NCBI RefSeq assembly: GCF_006715285.1
Contig: NZ_VFMX01000001.1
Coordinates: 3,968,001 to 4,032,000 of the forward strand
Reading direction: 5' to 3'
Origin: Arthrobacter sp. SLBN-83
Lineage (GTDB): Bacteria; Actinomycetota; Actinomycetes; Actinomycetales; Micrococcaceae
Length of the DNA: 64,000 nucleotides
The notes beneath the pieces are model-generated. The model was not told the origin of the DNA and did not search any database. It was given only the letters and a program-made list of their open reading frames with translations. The stretch's first letter is position 1, and each line of letters opens with the position of its first letter. Positions 1 to 9,087 of the stretch are shown piece after piece. A program made the position numbers and the translations under genes.

Positions 1-30
1 GTCACCGTCAGCGCCTGATCCCCGGATCCT

Positions 31-61
31 GAGGATGGCGGGAGCAACTCCCGCCATCCTC
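31..61 (+). terminator. Hairpin, probable terminator of an upstream gene
   Basis: A perfect 14-bp inverted repeat (31-44 with 48-61) with a 3-nt loop. A reading frame open from the window edge ends at a TGA at 16-18, so this may be the terminator of a gene whose last codons enter the window. There is no T-run, so the type of termination is uncertain. Confidence 0.5.
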
Positions 62-136
62 CCCTAGGCTTTAGCCTGTCTCCACTCTTGGTCAATGAGG
101 ACCCCAGCATCTTTCGCTGGAGAAGGAGGACTCGCA

Positions 137-1534
137 ATGCGCGAGCCAAACAACACCACCACCATGGCGGGCGGCCCCAACGCCGCCAGGATCAATGCAG
201 AGCTCGTAGCCCGCCTCGAACGGCTCCCGCTCACCCGACGCCTGACCCTGATTCGTGTGGTCATCGGGTCAGCCACGTTCTTCGACGCGTACACCGTCCT
301 GGCCATCGCCTTCGCAATGCCCCAGCTGTCCTCGGAATGGCACCTGACCGCCGGGGAAATCGGAATGATCCTCTCCGCCGGCTACGTCGGCCAGATCTTC
401 GGATCACTCTTCTTCGGCCAACTCGCCGAACGGATCGGCCGCCTCCCGGTCCTGCTGATCACGATTCTTCTCTTTGTCTCCATGGACGTAGCCTGCCTCT
501 TCGCCTGGGGCGCCGCGTCAATGATCATCTTCCGCTTCCTCCAAGGCATCGGCACCGGCGGCGAAGTACCGGTCGCCAGCGCCTACATCAACGAATTCGT
601 CGGAGCCAAGAAGCGCGGCAGGTTCTTCCTGCTCTACGAGGTGATCTTCCCCGTCGGTCTCATGTTCGCGGGCATCGCCGGATACTTCCTCGTCCCGGTC
701 GTTGGCTGGAAGGCCATGTTCATCGTCGGCATCGTCCCGGCATTGCTCACCATCCCGATGCGGTGGCTGATGCCTGAATCACCGCGCTGGCTCGCTTCCC
801 GCGGACACGTCCACAAAGCCGAAACCGTCGTCGCCATGCTCGAAAAGGAAGCACTCAAGGCAGGACACACCCTCTCCGAGCCCGTCGTTCGCCCCGTGGA
901 TCCGAAAGCAACTGCCCGCACCAGCTGGCGCGAACTCTTCTCAGGCATCTACAAGAAGCGCACCTTCATGATCTGGATGCTCTGGATCTGCGTCTACATG
1001 GTCAACAACGGCCTGGTCACCTGGCTGCCGACCCTCTACAAGCAGACATTCAACCTGCCCCTGCAGACCAGCCTCGCCTACGGCTGGGTCACCTCCGCCG
1101 TGGGCGTCGTAGCATCAATCCTCTGCGCACTGCTGATCGACCGCGTCGGCCGCAAACGCTGGTACACATATGCCTTCCTTGCAGCCACCATCCCGCTGAT
1201 CATCCTCACCGCCCTCGGCGCCGTCTCAGCAACCCAGGTGGTCGTGTTCGCCAGCATCGCCTACGCCATCCTGCAGACCATCTCGTTCTCGCTCTACCTC
1301 TACTCCGCGGAGCTCTACCCAACCCGGCTGCGCGCCATCGGCACCGGCTTCGGCAGCGCCTGGCTCCGAGCCGGCTCAGCGATCGGGCCCATCCTCGTCG
1401 GCTACATCGTGGACAACTACGGCATCAGCGTCGTCTTCACAGTCTTCGCCGCCGTCGCCCTCATCGGTGGCCTGGTCACCATCTTCTTCGCCATCGAAAC
1501 CAAGGGCCGGGTGCTGGAAGAACTGTCCCCCTAG
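137..1534 (+). CDS. MFS transporter, sugar/organic-acid porter type
   Basis: Integral membrane transporter of the major facilitator superfamily, 465 residues, probably a proton symporter for a small organic substrate. The loop 2-3 signature appears as GQLAERIGRLPVL, and the SPRWLASRG and DRVGRKRW motifs typical of the sugar-porter-like branch mark the central loop and second half. About 12 hydrophobic segments are present. The start at 137 is chosen over an in-frame ATG at 95 because GGAGGA lies 6 nt before it. It is followed by a terminator-like hairpin and appears monocistronic. Substrate unknown. Confidence 0.85.
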   Translation: MREPNNTTTMAGGPNAARINAELVARLERLPLTRRLTLIRVVIGSATFFDAYTVLAIAFAMPQLSSEWHLTAGEIGMILSAGYVGQIFGSLFFGQLAERIGRLPVLLITILLFVSMDVACLFAWGAASMIIFRFLQGIGTGGEVPVASAYINEFVGAKKRGRFFLLYEVIFPVGLMFAGIAGYFLVPVVGWKAMFIVGIVPALLTIPMRWLMPESPRWLASRGHVHKAETVVAMLEKEALKAGHTLSEPVVRPVDPKATARTSWRELFSGIYKKRTFMIWMLWICVYMVNNGLVTWLPTLYKQTFNLPLQTSLAYGWVTSAVGVVASILCALLIDRVGRKRWYTYAFLAATIPLIILTALGAVSATQVVVFASIAYAILQTISFSLYLYSAELYPTRLRAIGTGFGSAWLRAGSAIGPILVGYIVDNYGISVVFTVFAAVALIGGLVTIFFAIETKGRVLEELSP

Positions 1535-1564
1535 CCAAAACCCGAACACAGTCAGCAGCGCGAA

Positions 1565-1592
1565 GCGGCATGGACCTAAAGGCCCGTGCCGC
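1565..1592 (+). terminator. Probable intrinsic terminator of the MFS gene
   Basis: GCGGCA and TGCCGC arms (extended by G-U and GC pairs) enclose a short loop and are followed by a weakly T-rich stretch, 30 nt after the MFS stop codon. Confidence 0.55.
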
Positions 1593-1758
1593 TATCGCAT
1601 TTTCGCCGCCCACGCCCACAACGGACAGTAGGCCCAGAGCGGAATGCCAGCGGAGCGGTCAGTGCCGAGGCTAGGACTATCCATAACCGACCGTTGGCGA
1701 AACTACTCTGCACAGGTCACCGTCCGCCCTGCCCCCCGGACAAGTAGCTCGTCCAGCC

Positions 1759-2651
1759 TCAACAGAATCTCGTCTGCCTGTGAGGCGAGGACCGTGGGAT
1801 CACCTGTGTCGTTATGCGGACGCCCCACGAGGTGTGCTGGAAATCGGCGCCGAGGTCCTCCAGCGTGGTACCGCTGGCGTGGCCGTAGACCATGACTCCT
1901 TCGCCCGCCGCGCCGCCCAGGAGTTCGTAGACGAGCATGCGGGCGGCCTCTAAGACGAGTTCCACGTCAGCGGGCAAGGGATTGTCCGAAACGTTGATTA
2001 CCTCGTCAGCGCCCATTGCCTTTGCCATCTGAAGGGACGTGTCACTGATGTCTGTGGCTGTCACAGTCCGTGCTCCGGCAAATTGGGCGGCCGCGGTGAC
2101 CAGCGACCCGATTGGGCCGGCGCTGACCAGCATGTCCCGGCCGGTGCAGGCTGCCCGCACGGCTCACCCCGTGCATGGCGACGGCCAGCGGTTCCGCCAG
2201 CGCCCCGCAGAGGGTGTCCACGCCGTCTGGAAGGAGACGCACCTCGGATGCCTTCGCAAGTTTCTGTTCGCTGAAGCCGCCGTCGGTGTGGGGTCGAACG
2301 CAGCCGAGCCGAAGTACCGGATCTGTGGGTAGAGGTTGGTCCGGCCCTGCAGGCGCTCCGGCATGGTGCCGTCCCCCACGAGTTCGGCCGGGAGCACCGT
2401 GACCGGCTGGCCCACCTCGAGGTGTTCGACGCCGGCACCAAGTCTGGCGATGCGGCCAGCCACTTCATCCCCAGGACGAGCGGCGACTTCAGCGCCGCCG
2501 TTCCCGACGCTCCGTGGCGCCAGTACGAAAGTTCGCTTCCGCAGATGCCGCCCCATTCGACGTCGAGCACTACTTCCCCCGGCCCGGCAACTGGCTCAGA
2601 CCGGTCATCAATGCGGAGATCGTTTGCGCCGTGGACTACAACGGCTTTCAT
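1759..2651 (-). pseudogene. Decayed zinc-dependent alcohol dehydrogenase, L-idonate 5-dehydrogenase-like
   Basis: Remnant of a medium-chain zinc dehydrogenase. Starting at ATG 2651 the N-terminus reads MKAVVVHGANDLRIDD and GGICGSELSYW, as in L-idonate/sorbitol-type dehydrogenases. A one-base loss near 2467 destroys the GHE zinc-ligand motif (the frame continues as EVAGRIARLGAG). Further single-base shifts occur near 2296 and 2160, after which the Rossmann segment SAGPIGSLVTAAAQFAG and MAKAMGADEVINVSD are still readable. The C-terminal part is rearranged: it resumes as EGVMVYGHASGTT, which looks like another dehydrogenase C-terminus, and no intact end was found. The start overlaps the stop of the upstream transporter pseudogene by ATGA, so the two formed an operon. 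No functional enzyme is expected. Confidence 0.8.
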
Positions 2652-3943
2652 ACGGCGTCCTCGAGGCGGACCAGGCCGCGGCCGCGGACCTCGGGGCCGA
2701 CCGCGGCTGAGACCAGGGTGATCAACGAGTAGCCAATGAGCATTGCTGCGAGCGGCCACCAGTGCCCTGTGACGGCAGTGAGGTTGGCTGCCAGCAGTGG
2801 GCCGATCGCGGTGGCTAGGATGCCCCCGATTTCCTTGGCGAGGGCAAGCTGGGTGAAGCGGGTGGGGGGCTCCGAAGAACTCGGCCATGGTGACGCTTTC
2901 CATGGCGAACAGGCTCAGGACACCGAGGTAAAGGCCGACCACCATGGCGATGGTGATGAGTGCGCTATTGCCACTGGTGATCATCAGCATCTTGGGGATG
3001 GCGTAAACAGCGGTATGGGCGCTGAGGGCCAGGTACAGCGGGCGCCGGCCGAACCGGTCACCGAGGAGGCGGACCACGGGTACGGTGACGAAGCCCAGGA
3101 GGAAACCGTACATGATGGCGTCGGTGCCCACGGTCTTGTCGGTAAGCAGGACGGTGGCGAGGTAGCCCACCAGGAACGTTTGGACAAGCCCGGTGTTGCC
3201 GGCCTGGCCGAGGCGCAGGCCAAGGGCAATGAGGAATGACTTGCCCTTTTTCTGGTGCAGGGCGGCTTCGATGGTGCTGGTTCCGGTGAGTTCCGGCGCC
3301 TTTGCGGCGGTCTTGATCTTGTCCTTGGTGAGGGCCACGCCGTCCACGACATCGGCGCGCTGTTCGAAGACGGGGCTTTCCTTGATGGAGCGCCGGATCC
3401 AGATGGCGAACAGCATGATAACGAAACTGGCCATGAAGGGGATGCGTCAACGCCAGCTCAGAAACTGGTCCTGGGAGAGCGAGGCCACCAGGATGGCCCA
3501 CAGCGTGGAGGCATCCAGGGTTCCGGAGTTGGTGCCCAGGCAGATCAGGGACGAGATGACGCCGCGGCGGCGTGCAGAGGCGAATTCCGCCAGAATCACG
3601 GTGGCGCCGGCGATTTCCGGACCGGCCCCGAACCCTTGGAAGAGGCGCAGAGCCACGAACAGGATGGGCGCCCAGATCCCCGTCATGGCGTACGTGGGGA
3701 GGACACCGATCAGAGTAGTGGAGGCTCCCACCAAGGCGATGGTGATGCAGAGGACCTTCTGCGGCCGATCCGGTCACCCATGCGGCCGAAATAGATGGCA
3801 CCGAACAGGCGGGGAACGTAGCCCACGCCGTAGGTGGCCATCGCAGCGATCAGATCGATGACGGGGCTGACGTCCGGAAAGCAGATTTTGTTGAAGACGA
3901 TGGCCGCGGCCTGCGAATACAGCTGTAAGTCCATGAATTCCAT
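2648..3943 (-). pseudogene. Decayed MFS transporter, metabolite:H+ symporter (MHS/ShiA-like) family
   Basis: Reading the minus strand, MEFMDLQLYSQAAAIVFNK, GRMGDRIGRR, LRLFQGFGAGPEIAGATV and a conserved C-terminus ending LVRLEDAV mark an MHS-type transporter of about 430 residues. At least three lesions are visible: a one-base shift near 3760, a nonsense codon at 3447-3449 (TGA where the family has Trp, with the frame continuing in register as RIPFMASFV), and a shift in a G-run near 2865. No good start codon lies upstream of 3943; the expected first 20 or so residues are out of frame or lost. The stop overlaps the dehydrogenase ATG by 4 nt. Probably once imported a sugar acid for that dehydrogenase. 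Confidence 0.85.
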
Positions 3944-4031
3944 GGCGATCGCTGCCGGCGACCCGGGCTTGTCCCCAGTGAGACTCCGGCACGAATCAGG
4001 ACCTGACTACCACGTTCCTTGTTGACCAGAC

Positions 4032-4073
4032 ATCGTGCACTCATAGCTGCTCAGACAGCTACGAGTGCACGAT
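4032..4073. repeat. Long inverted repeat, 18-nt arms
   Basis: ATCGTGCACTCATAGCTG (4032-4049) pairs with 4056-4073 with one mismatch around a 6-nt loop. It lies 50 nt past the stop of the metallo-hydrolase gene and just upstream of the transporter pseudogene, both on minus. No T-run follows. It could be a terminator or an operator for the dead operon. Confidence 0.65.
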
Positions 4074-4124
4074 GCATCAATTCCCGAGGCCGAGTCGCAA
4101 AAGACAATGAGCCGGATTTTGAGG

Positions 4125-5201
4125 TTAGTCGTCGGGTCCTTCCAGGTCTCCAGCGCGAGGGTTCGGTCCCTGGGGGTTAGGTCCTGGACCCGATGCTGGC
4201 AGGCCAAGCGATAGCTTCACTTCAGAGTTGTCGACGGAGTGGAGACCGTCGCGGTCATACGTCCATGCATCAAAATAGTTGACAGGCGGCACAAGCGGGA
4301 CATCGAAGTCGTCCAGCACCGACATGAGCTTGGGGACCTCTTCAGGCTTGAAGCTGTAGTGCAGCCCGCCAAACAGGTCGAAGCCGCCGCGTGCACCGAG
4401 GTGATGCGGCATCAAGTACCTCGGACGGTACGCAGGCACGATGACTCGGGCCTGAGTAACAATTCTGGACTCGGGACCGGGCTGCCAGATTTCGAATGTT
4501 TGAAGATCCGCCGCGCGCATGGCTTTACCGAGGTTGCTGAGGGGCGCCCCGCGATTTTCCCCCTCGACAAGGTGCTCCTTTGTGAGTTCGGAGCCTCCGG
4601 CGCCACTATCCGAAACGTAAAGGGTAAGGATCTTACCGGGGGTCTGCACCTTGAAGATGAAGCCGAAGGTCTCGATACCACCGTCGGCAGGGCTCTTCTC
4701 TCCGACGCGGACGCTGTGAACCCATTTCACGACGTGCATCTCAACGTGAGGGCTTAGCTGAAACTTCTCTCCTCCCTTGACGGGTTGGAGCTGTGAGGCT
4801 GGAATTCCATACGCGGCCGCCTCCGCACAGGCGTTGGCCGATGCTATTAGCGTCGCTCCGGTCTGTTTTACCCACTCCGGTGTATCAACCGAGTGATCTC
4901 CATGCAGGTGTCCTAGCAGGACGTACTGGATCGTCCCCCTTTTTTCCAACCCTTCGCGTACTTTTTGGACGACTGCGGGGTTCGGTTCGGCGGCCGGGAA
5001 GCCTACTGCGCCGTCCAGGAGGATCCCTAGCTCACCAATTTGATAGTGCCAGTTGCTAATGCCAAACCAAGTCATGCGGACTTCTTTTGGGACTCCCGGC
5101 CGGGCGGTGGCGGCATTTGCGGCGGTGGCTTGTGATACCGAGGCTGCAACAGCTGCTGCGGAAATTCCGGCGAGTGCGGTACGCCGATTTATGTCTTTCA
5201 T
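4125..5201 (-). CDS. Tat-exported metallo-beta-lactamase-fold hydrolase
   Basis: 358-residue protein of the MBL fold. The N-terminus (residues 1-33) carries a twin-arginine signal, with RR at 6-7 followed by a hydrophobic Ala-rich stretch and an ANA-type cleavage site, so export by the Tat route is expected. The zinc motif HLHGDHS is at about residues 98-104. A later His is in HHLGARGG, and DSGAGG may supply the bridging Asp. The C-terminal tail is rich in Pro, Gly and Asn. The start has AAGGGG upstream. Substrate unknown; UlaG/RomA-like hydrolases are possible relatives. It stands alone between the pseudogene operon and a gene-free stretch. Confidence 0.75.
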   Translation of the reverse strand: MKDINRRTALAGISAAAVAASVSQATAANAATARPGVPKEVRMTWFGISNWHYQIGELGILLDGAVGFPAAEPNPAVVQKVREGLEKRGTIQYVLLGHLHGDHSVDTPEWVKQTGATLIASANACAEAAAYGIPASQLQPVKGGEKFQLSPHVEMHVVKWVHSVRVGEKSPADGGIETFGFIFKVQTPGKILTLYVSDSGAGGSELTKEHLVEGENRGAPLSNLGKAMRAADLQTFEIWQPGPESRIVTQARVIVPAYRPRYLMPHHLGARGGFDLFGGLHYSFKPEEVPKLMSVLDDFDVPLVPPVNYFDAWTYDRDGLHSVDNSEVKLSLGLPASGPGPNPQGPNPRAGDLEGPDD

Positions 5202-5810
5202 GAGACCCCTTTGTCATATGGGGCATCTGTCGCCCCGTTATGCAAAGCCTTCCAAGGGTGAGCGGCGGCAGCAATCATGCGTAAGTTAAATCCATTTAGT
5301 ACGTAAAGTTCACAGGGAGATATGAACCCATTTGTAGCCCAGTCGCTGCAGTTGGAAGTCCGGGCCGCCAAGCAGACAGCGCTACGGGTGAACCGTGAAA
5401 AACTCGAACCTGTGGCCTGCCAACACCGGCGGTTCGGCGTGGACGGCGTCGCTAGCACGGATAGTTCCCCACTTGGGTGAGCCGGCGGTCGTTAGTCGTA
5501 TCAGCTTTTCTTCGACTGCCTTATGGACAAGCCGATGCGGTCCGGAAGGGCCCGGGCGCCCAGGACTACCTCGACACCATCGGCCGCGCTGCGGCAAAGT
5601 CAGCCCAAAAGGTAGGGTCTTCTACGGTTGATCTTTGTCCAATTCGAAGCTGCGAAGTGTTCCGACAAGCTCCTGAAGGCCTGTATCTCGTCAGGCGTCA
5701 CCAGGGAGGTTGCGCCGGCTGACAGTCTGGCTGCCTCTCAAACACGTGCAGTTGGTCAGCGAACGCGCGGGACCCATCGGACGATGGGCCCCGCATGCTT
5801 TGGTCTCTTG
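5202..5810. other. 609-bp stretch with no recognisable gene
   Basis: Lies between two minus-strand genes. Open frames of 70-86 codons exist on both strands, but none has a good ribosome binding site, and none gives a recognisable domain. Gene debris is possible, since decayed genes lie nearby, but I cannot name a source. The promoter of the metallo-hydrolase gene should lie in its left part. Confidence 0.5.
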
Positions 5811-6671
5811 TTACGTGGTTGTAAGTTCCGCTGCCACATCCAGGTTTTCCCGGGCGGGTTCCGCAATGCGTTGCCGGCTCTGACGACGGGCCATTGCGGT
5901 CGCGAGCAGGCCGAGCGCAATGTTGACCAGCATGAACCCGATGGCGGCGACGACCTGGGCCTGCAGCAGTGAGCGGCTGTAGTAGGTGCCGATGACGGTG
6001 GCGCTTCGCAGGAGCTCGATGTACCCGCCGAGCACATAGGCAAGTGCGGTGCCTTTGAAGAGGATTACCATTTGGCTGACCAGAGCCGGGCTCATGGAAC
6101 GGAGGGCCTGGGGCAGGAGGACCAGCTGCATGGTCCTGAACCCGGAGAAGCCGAGGGCTTCGGCCGCTTCGGTCTGCCCATACGGGATGGCGCGGATCCC
6201 TGAGCGGAGGAGATCTCCCACGACTGCGCTGCTGAACAGGGTCAGGGCGATGACCAGGAACCAAAAATCGGAGAGCTTCAGTCCGTAGGTCGGCAGGACC
6301 AGTGACGTGAAGTAGAGGAGGAGGAGCAGCGGGACGCTGGCAAAGACGTCGGTGAAGATCCGGCACGTTATGCGGACCGGAGCCTTCCGTGACAGCAACC
6401 CGAAGGCGAGCAAGGTGCCGAAGATCAGTGACAGGGCCATGCCGACGGCGGCTGCCCTGAGGTTGTTCAGTAGCCCTTGGCCAAGGAGCGCCCACAGCCC
6501 TGGCTGGGTGAAGGGTTTCCAGGCTGCGGGGCTGAACTCCCCGTGTTCCTCAAGCAGGGCATAGGCCCCGTAGAGGCCCAGGGCAAGCAGGGCGATGCAG
6601 AGGACTTCGATCAGTGTGTGGCGCCGGCGGGCCCGGGGGCCGGGAGCGTCGAACAGTACTTTTGTACTCAT
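5811..6671 (-). CDS. Amino-acid ABC transporter permease (GluD-like)
   Basis: 286-residue inner-membrane permease of the His/Glu/Gln family of ABC importers. It has about six hydrophobic segments and the EAA loop around EAAEALGFSGFRTMQLVLLPQA, which docks on the ATPase. An extended basic N-terminus precedes the first membrane segment (residues 20-42). It overlaps the preceding permease gene by ATGA (6668-6671) and is the last gene of the four-gene cassette binding protein - permease - permease with the ATPase upstream. Substrate probably glutamate or a related polar amino acid, by family resemblance only. Confidence 0.88.
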   Translation of the reverse strand: MSTKVLFDAPGPRARRRHTLIEVLCIALLALGLYGAYALLEEHGEFSPAAWKPFTQPGLWALLGQGLLNNLRAAAVGMALSLIFGTLLAFGLLSRKAPVRITCRIFTDVFASVPLLLLLYFTSLVLPTYGLKLSDFWFLVIALTLFSSAVVGDLLRSGIRAIPYGQTEAAEALGFSGFRTMQLVLLPQALRSMSPALVSQMVILFKGTALAYVLGGYIELLRSATVIGTYYSRSLLQAQVVAAIGFMLVNIALGLLATAMARRQSRQRIAEPARENLDVAAELTTT

Positions 6672-7312
6672 CGGCTGAACGCCGCCTTTCGATCCAAAGT
6701 GCTGACCAGGCGGCCGACGAGGAGGCCTATCAGCAGGTAGCTGACAGCTGCGCCGCCGAAGATGAGAAAGGGTTGGGCCTCGTCCACGGCTGCCTTGTTA
6801 GTGGCGAATGTTAGGTCCGCGACGCCCACCAGTGCGGCGACCGAGGTGTTCTTGATCATGGTGATCAGGACGTTGCCCAACGGCTGGACCACGGTCCCGA
6901 AGGCCTGGGGCAGGATCACGTGTTGCATGGCAGGGCGTGGACCGAACCCGAGGGCACGCAGGGCTTCCAGTTCGCCCGTGGATACCGTGTTCAGCCCGGA
7001 CCGGAGTGTTTCACTGACAAACGGTGCCGTATAGATCACGAGCACAATGCCGGCGGAGGCGAAGAGGGAGTACTGGATGCCAAGAAGCGGCAGCCCGAAG
7101 ACAAACAGGACCATCTGGACCGGCAACGGGATGTTCCGGAAAACCGTCACGTAGGCCGCTGCTGCAGCGTTGAGGGTGCGGATGGGGCTGACGCGCATGG
7201 CCGTCAGGACCGTTCCCAGGACCAGGGCTCCCGCCCAGCCCAGGACGGTGAGCTCAAGGGTGATCAGGACTCCACTGCTGAAGTCTGCGATGTAACCGGA
7301 GAAAAACGACAT
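6668..7312 (-). CDS. Amino-acid ABC transporter permease (GluC-like)
   Basis: 214-residue permease partner of the preceding protein, of the same HisMQ/GluCD family. The EAA motif is seen as GELEALRALGFGPRPAMQHV, with five hydrophobic segments. Gene order and the tight spacing (8 nt after the binding-protein stop, 4-nt overlap with the next permease) indicate one transcript and a heterodimeric channel. Confidence 0.9.
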   Translation of the reverse strand: MSFFSGYIADFSSGVLITLELTVLGWAGALVLGTVLTAMRVSPIRTLNAAAAAYVTVFRNIPLPVQMVLFVFGLPLLGIQYSLFASAGIVLVIYTAPFVSETLRSGLNTVSTGELEALRALGFGPRPAMQHVILPQAFGTVVQPLGNVLITMIKNTSVAALVGVADLTFATNKAAVDEAQPFLIFGGAAVSYLLIGLLVGRLVSTLDRKAAFSR

Positions 7313-7320
7313 GTCAGACC

Positions 7321-8187
7321 TCAGAGGGTGATGTGCGGCGGTGTGACATCAGAAGGTTTGGCAACGCCAATGGTGTTGTCATAGGCCTTCTTCCACTCAC
7401 CGTTGTCTTCGATTTTCTTGAGGAAGCCGTCCAGGTAGTCGTGCCAGGCCGTGTCGTCCTTGGCGGACCCGATGGCGTATTCCTCGCTTGCCATGTAGTC
7501 GCCGACGAGTTTGAAGTCGCCCTTGTTCTGGTCCATCAGGCCCAGGAGCAGCGATTCGTTGGTGACGACTGCGTCAACACGCTTCTGCTTAAGGGCCTGG
7601 GCGCACTCGCTGTAAGTGCCGAACAGGGTCAGTTTTGCCTGCGGCGCCAAAGTGGGCAGAAGCTGGGCTGCCCGGGCTCCCGTCGTGGTGCAGACCGGTT
7701 TGCCGTTGAGGTCGTCCTTGTTCGAAATTGACGAGTCATCGTTGCGAACCATGGTTGAAACGCCGCTTTCCAGGTACGGGCCTTCAAAAGCCACGGCCTT
7801 TTTCCGCTCATCGGTCACGGCGTAGGACGCGAGGATCGCGTCGACCTTGCCCTGCTGGAGGAATGCCTCGCGGTTGGCTGTCACCGCCTCGACGTATTCG
7901 ACGTTGTCCTCGCTGCCGGTGAGGTCTTTGGCGAGGAGCTTGGCCAGTTCGATGTCCAGGCCTTCCATGTCACCGGTCACCGGGTTCTTCACCCCGAACA
8001 TGGGCTGATCGAACTTGACGCCGACGACGATCTTTCCGCGCTGCTGGATCTTGGCCATGGTGGTTCCGGCCGGAAAACTCTGAACTGGGGTGCTGGCCGC
8101 CGGAGCGGTGGGGCTGCCGCAACCGGTGGCGCCCAAGGCCAGGGCAGCCGTGATGGCGAGAGGGGCGATGATTCGGATCTTTTTCAT
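7321..8187 (-). CDS. Amino-acid ABC transporter substrate-binding lipoprotein (GluB-like)
   Basis: 288-residue solute-binding protein of family 3. A lipoprotein signal is clear: MKKIR, a hydrophobic core, and a lipobox ending GATGC with the lipidated Cys at residue 23. The mature part carries GKIVVGVKFDQPMFG, EGLDIELAKLLAKDLTG and a DAILASYAVTDERKK segment typical of glutamate/glutamine binders. It should be anchored to the outer face of the membrane and feed the two permeases encoded directly downstream. Confidence 0.9.
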   Translation of the reverse strand: MKKIRIIAPLAITAALALGATGCGSPTAPAASTPVQSFPAGTTMAKIQQRGKIVVGVKFDQPMFGVKNPVTGDMEGLDIELAKLLAKDLTGSEDNVEYVEAVTANREAFLQQGKVDAILASYAVTDERKKAVAFEGPYLESGVSTMVRNDDSSISNKDDLNGKPVCTTTGARAAQLLPTLAPQAKLTLFGTYSECAQALKQKRVDAVVTNESLLLGLMDQNKGDFKLVGDYMASEEYAIGSAKDDTAWHDYLDGFLKKIEDNGEWKKAYDNTIGVAKPSDVTPPHITL

Positions 8188-8243
8188 GATTGTCCTTTGA
8201 TTGTTTGCGTGGGGCGTCGATGCCTTGGCTTTGCTGGTGGTTG

Positions 8244-9008
8244 TTAGTGAACCGAGGAGAGAAAGCTGCGTGCCCGTTCGCTGGCGGGCGCGGAAAAGAA
8301 GGACTCAGGGTCAGCGGACTCGATGATTGCGCCGTCTGCCATGAAGATGATCCTGTCCGCGCATGACCTGGCGAAGGACATCTCGTGGGTGACGACAAGC
8401 ATGGTAGTGCCGCCTTCGGCCAGTTGGCGCATGGTGGCCAGCACGTCCTGTGTGGATTCGGGGTCCAGGGCTGATGTCGGCTCATCGAAGAGGATGACTT
8501 TCGGGTCCATGGCCAGTGCCCTTGCGATGGCGGCACGCTGGGACTGGCCGCCGGAGAGCTGTGCCGGGTAGGAGTCGGCTTTGGAGCCGATGCCCACCAT
8601 GTTCAGCAGCTCGCGGGCCCGGCGTTCAGCATCGGCTTTGCTCTGACCGAGAATCTTCCGTGGGGCGAGGGTGATGTTGTCCATGATGGTGCGGTTGGAA
8701 AACAGGTTGAACGACTGGAAAACCATGCCGACCTCGGTCCGGAACTTGAACAGTTCCTTCCCTTCGGCGGGCTGCGGGGCGCCGTCGACGAGAATCTGGC
8801 CGCTGTCGATGGTTTCGAGTCGATTGATCGTGCGGCACATGGTGGATTTGCCTGATCCGGAGGGGCCAAGGACGACGACGACCTCCCCGCGTTTGACCCG
8901 CAGGTTGATATTCCGCAGGGCATGCAGGGCGCCGAAGTGCTTTTCGACGGCACGGAGTTCAACAACAATGTCGCTCTCCGCTGGCTGGGGCACGGTGTTT
9001 TCGGGCAT
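8244..9008 (-). CDS. Amino-acid ABC transporter ATPase (GluA/GlnQ-like)
   Basis: 254-residue ATPase that powers the amino-acid importer. Walker A GPSGSGKST is at about residues 48-56, the Q-loop at VFQSFNLF, the signature LSGGQ at 150-154, Walker B/D-loop LFDEPTSALD at 172-181, and the switch His in VVTHEMSFA. The start at 9008 (MPENTV) is preferred over an in-frame ATG at 9155, since the family begins about 15 residues before the VELRAVEKHFG strand; the upstream extension is not family-like. First gene of the cassette, 56 nt before the binding-protein gene. Confidence 0.92.
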   Translation of the reverse strand: MPENTVPQPAESDIVVELRAVEKHFGALHALRNINLRVKRGEVVVVLGPSGSGKSTMCRTINRLETIDSGQILVDGAPQPAEGKELFKFRTEVGMVFQSFNLFSNRTIMDNITLAPRKILGQSKADAERRARELLNMVGIGSKADSYPAQLSGGQSQRAAIARALAMDPKVILFDEPTSALDPESTQDVLATMRQLAEGGTTMLVVTHEMSFARSCADRIIFMADGAIIESADPESFFSAPASERARSFLSSVH

Positions 9009-9087
9009 GGGGTATTTCCTGTCGTTTGTTGCGATGGTGTTAGCTTCCTGAGCGGAAGTTTGTCGAATAAGAGCGGTACTGGAGCGG

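Noticed and set aside
88-777. 229-codon frame overlapping the first MFS gene
   Set aside because: Arg/Pro-rich shadow of the MFS frame with no membrane or domain features.
5395-5722. Plus-strand ORFs of 78-81 codons in the gene-free stretch
   Set aside because: No ribosome site and no recognisable family; two frames overlap each other.
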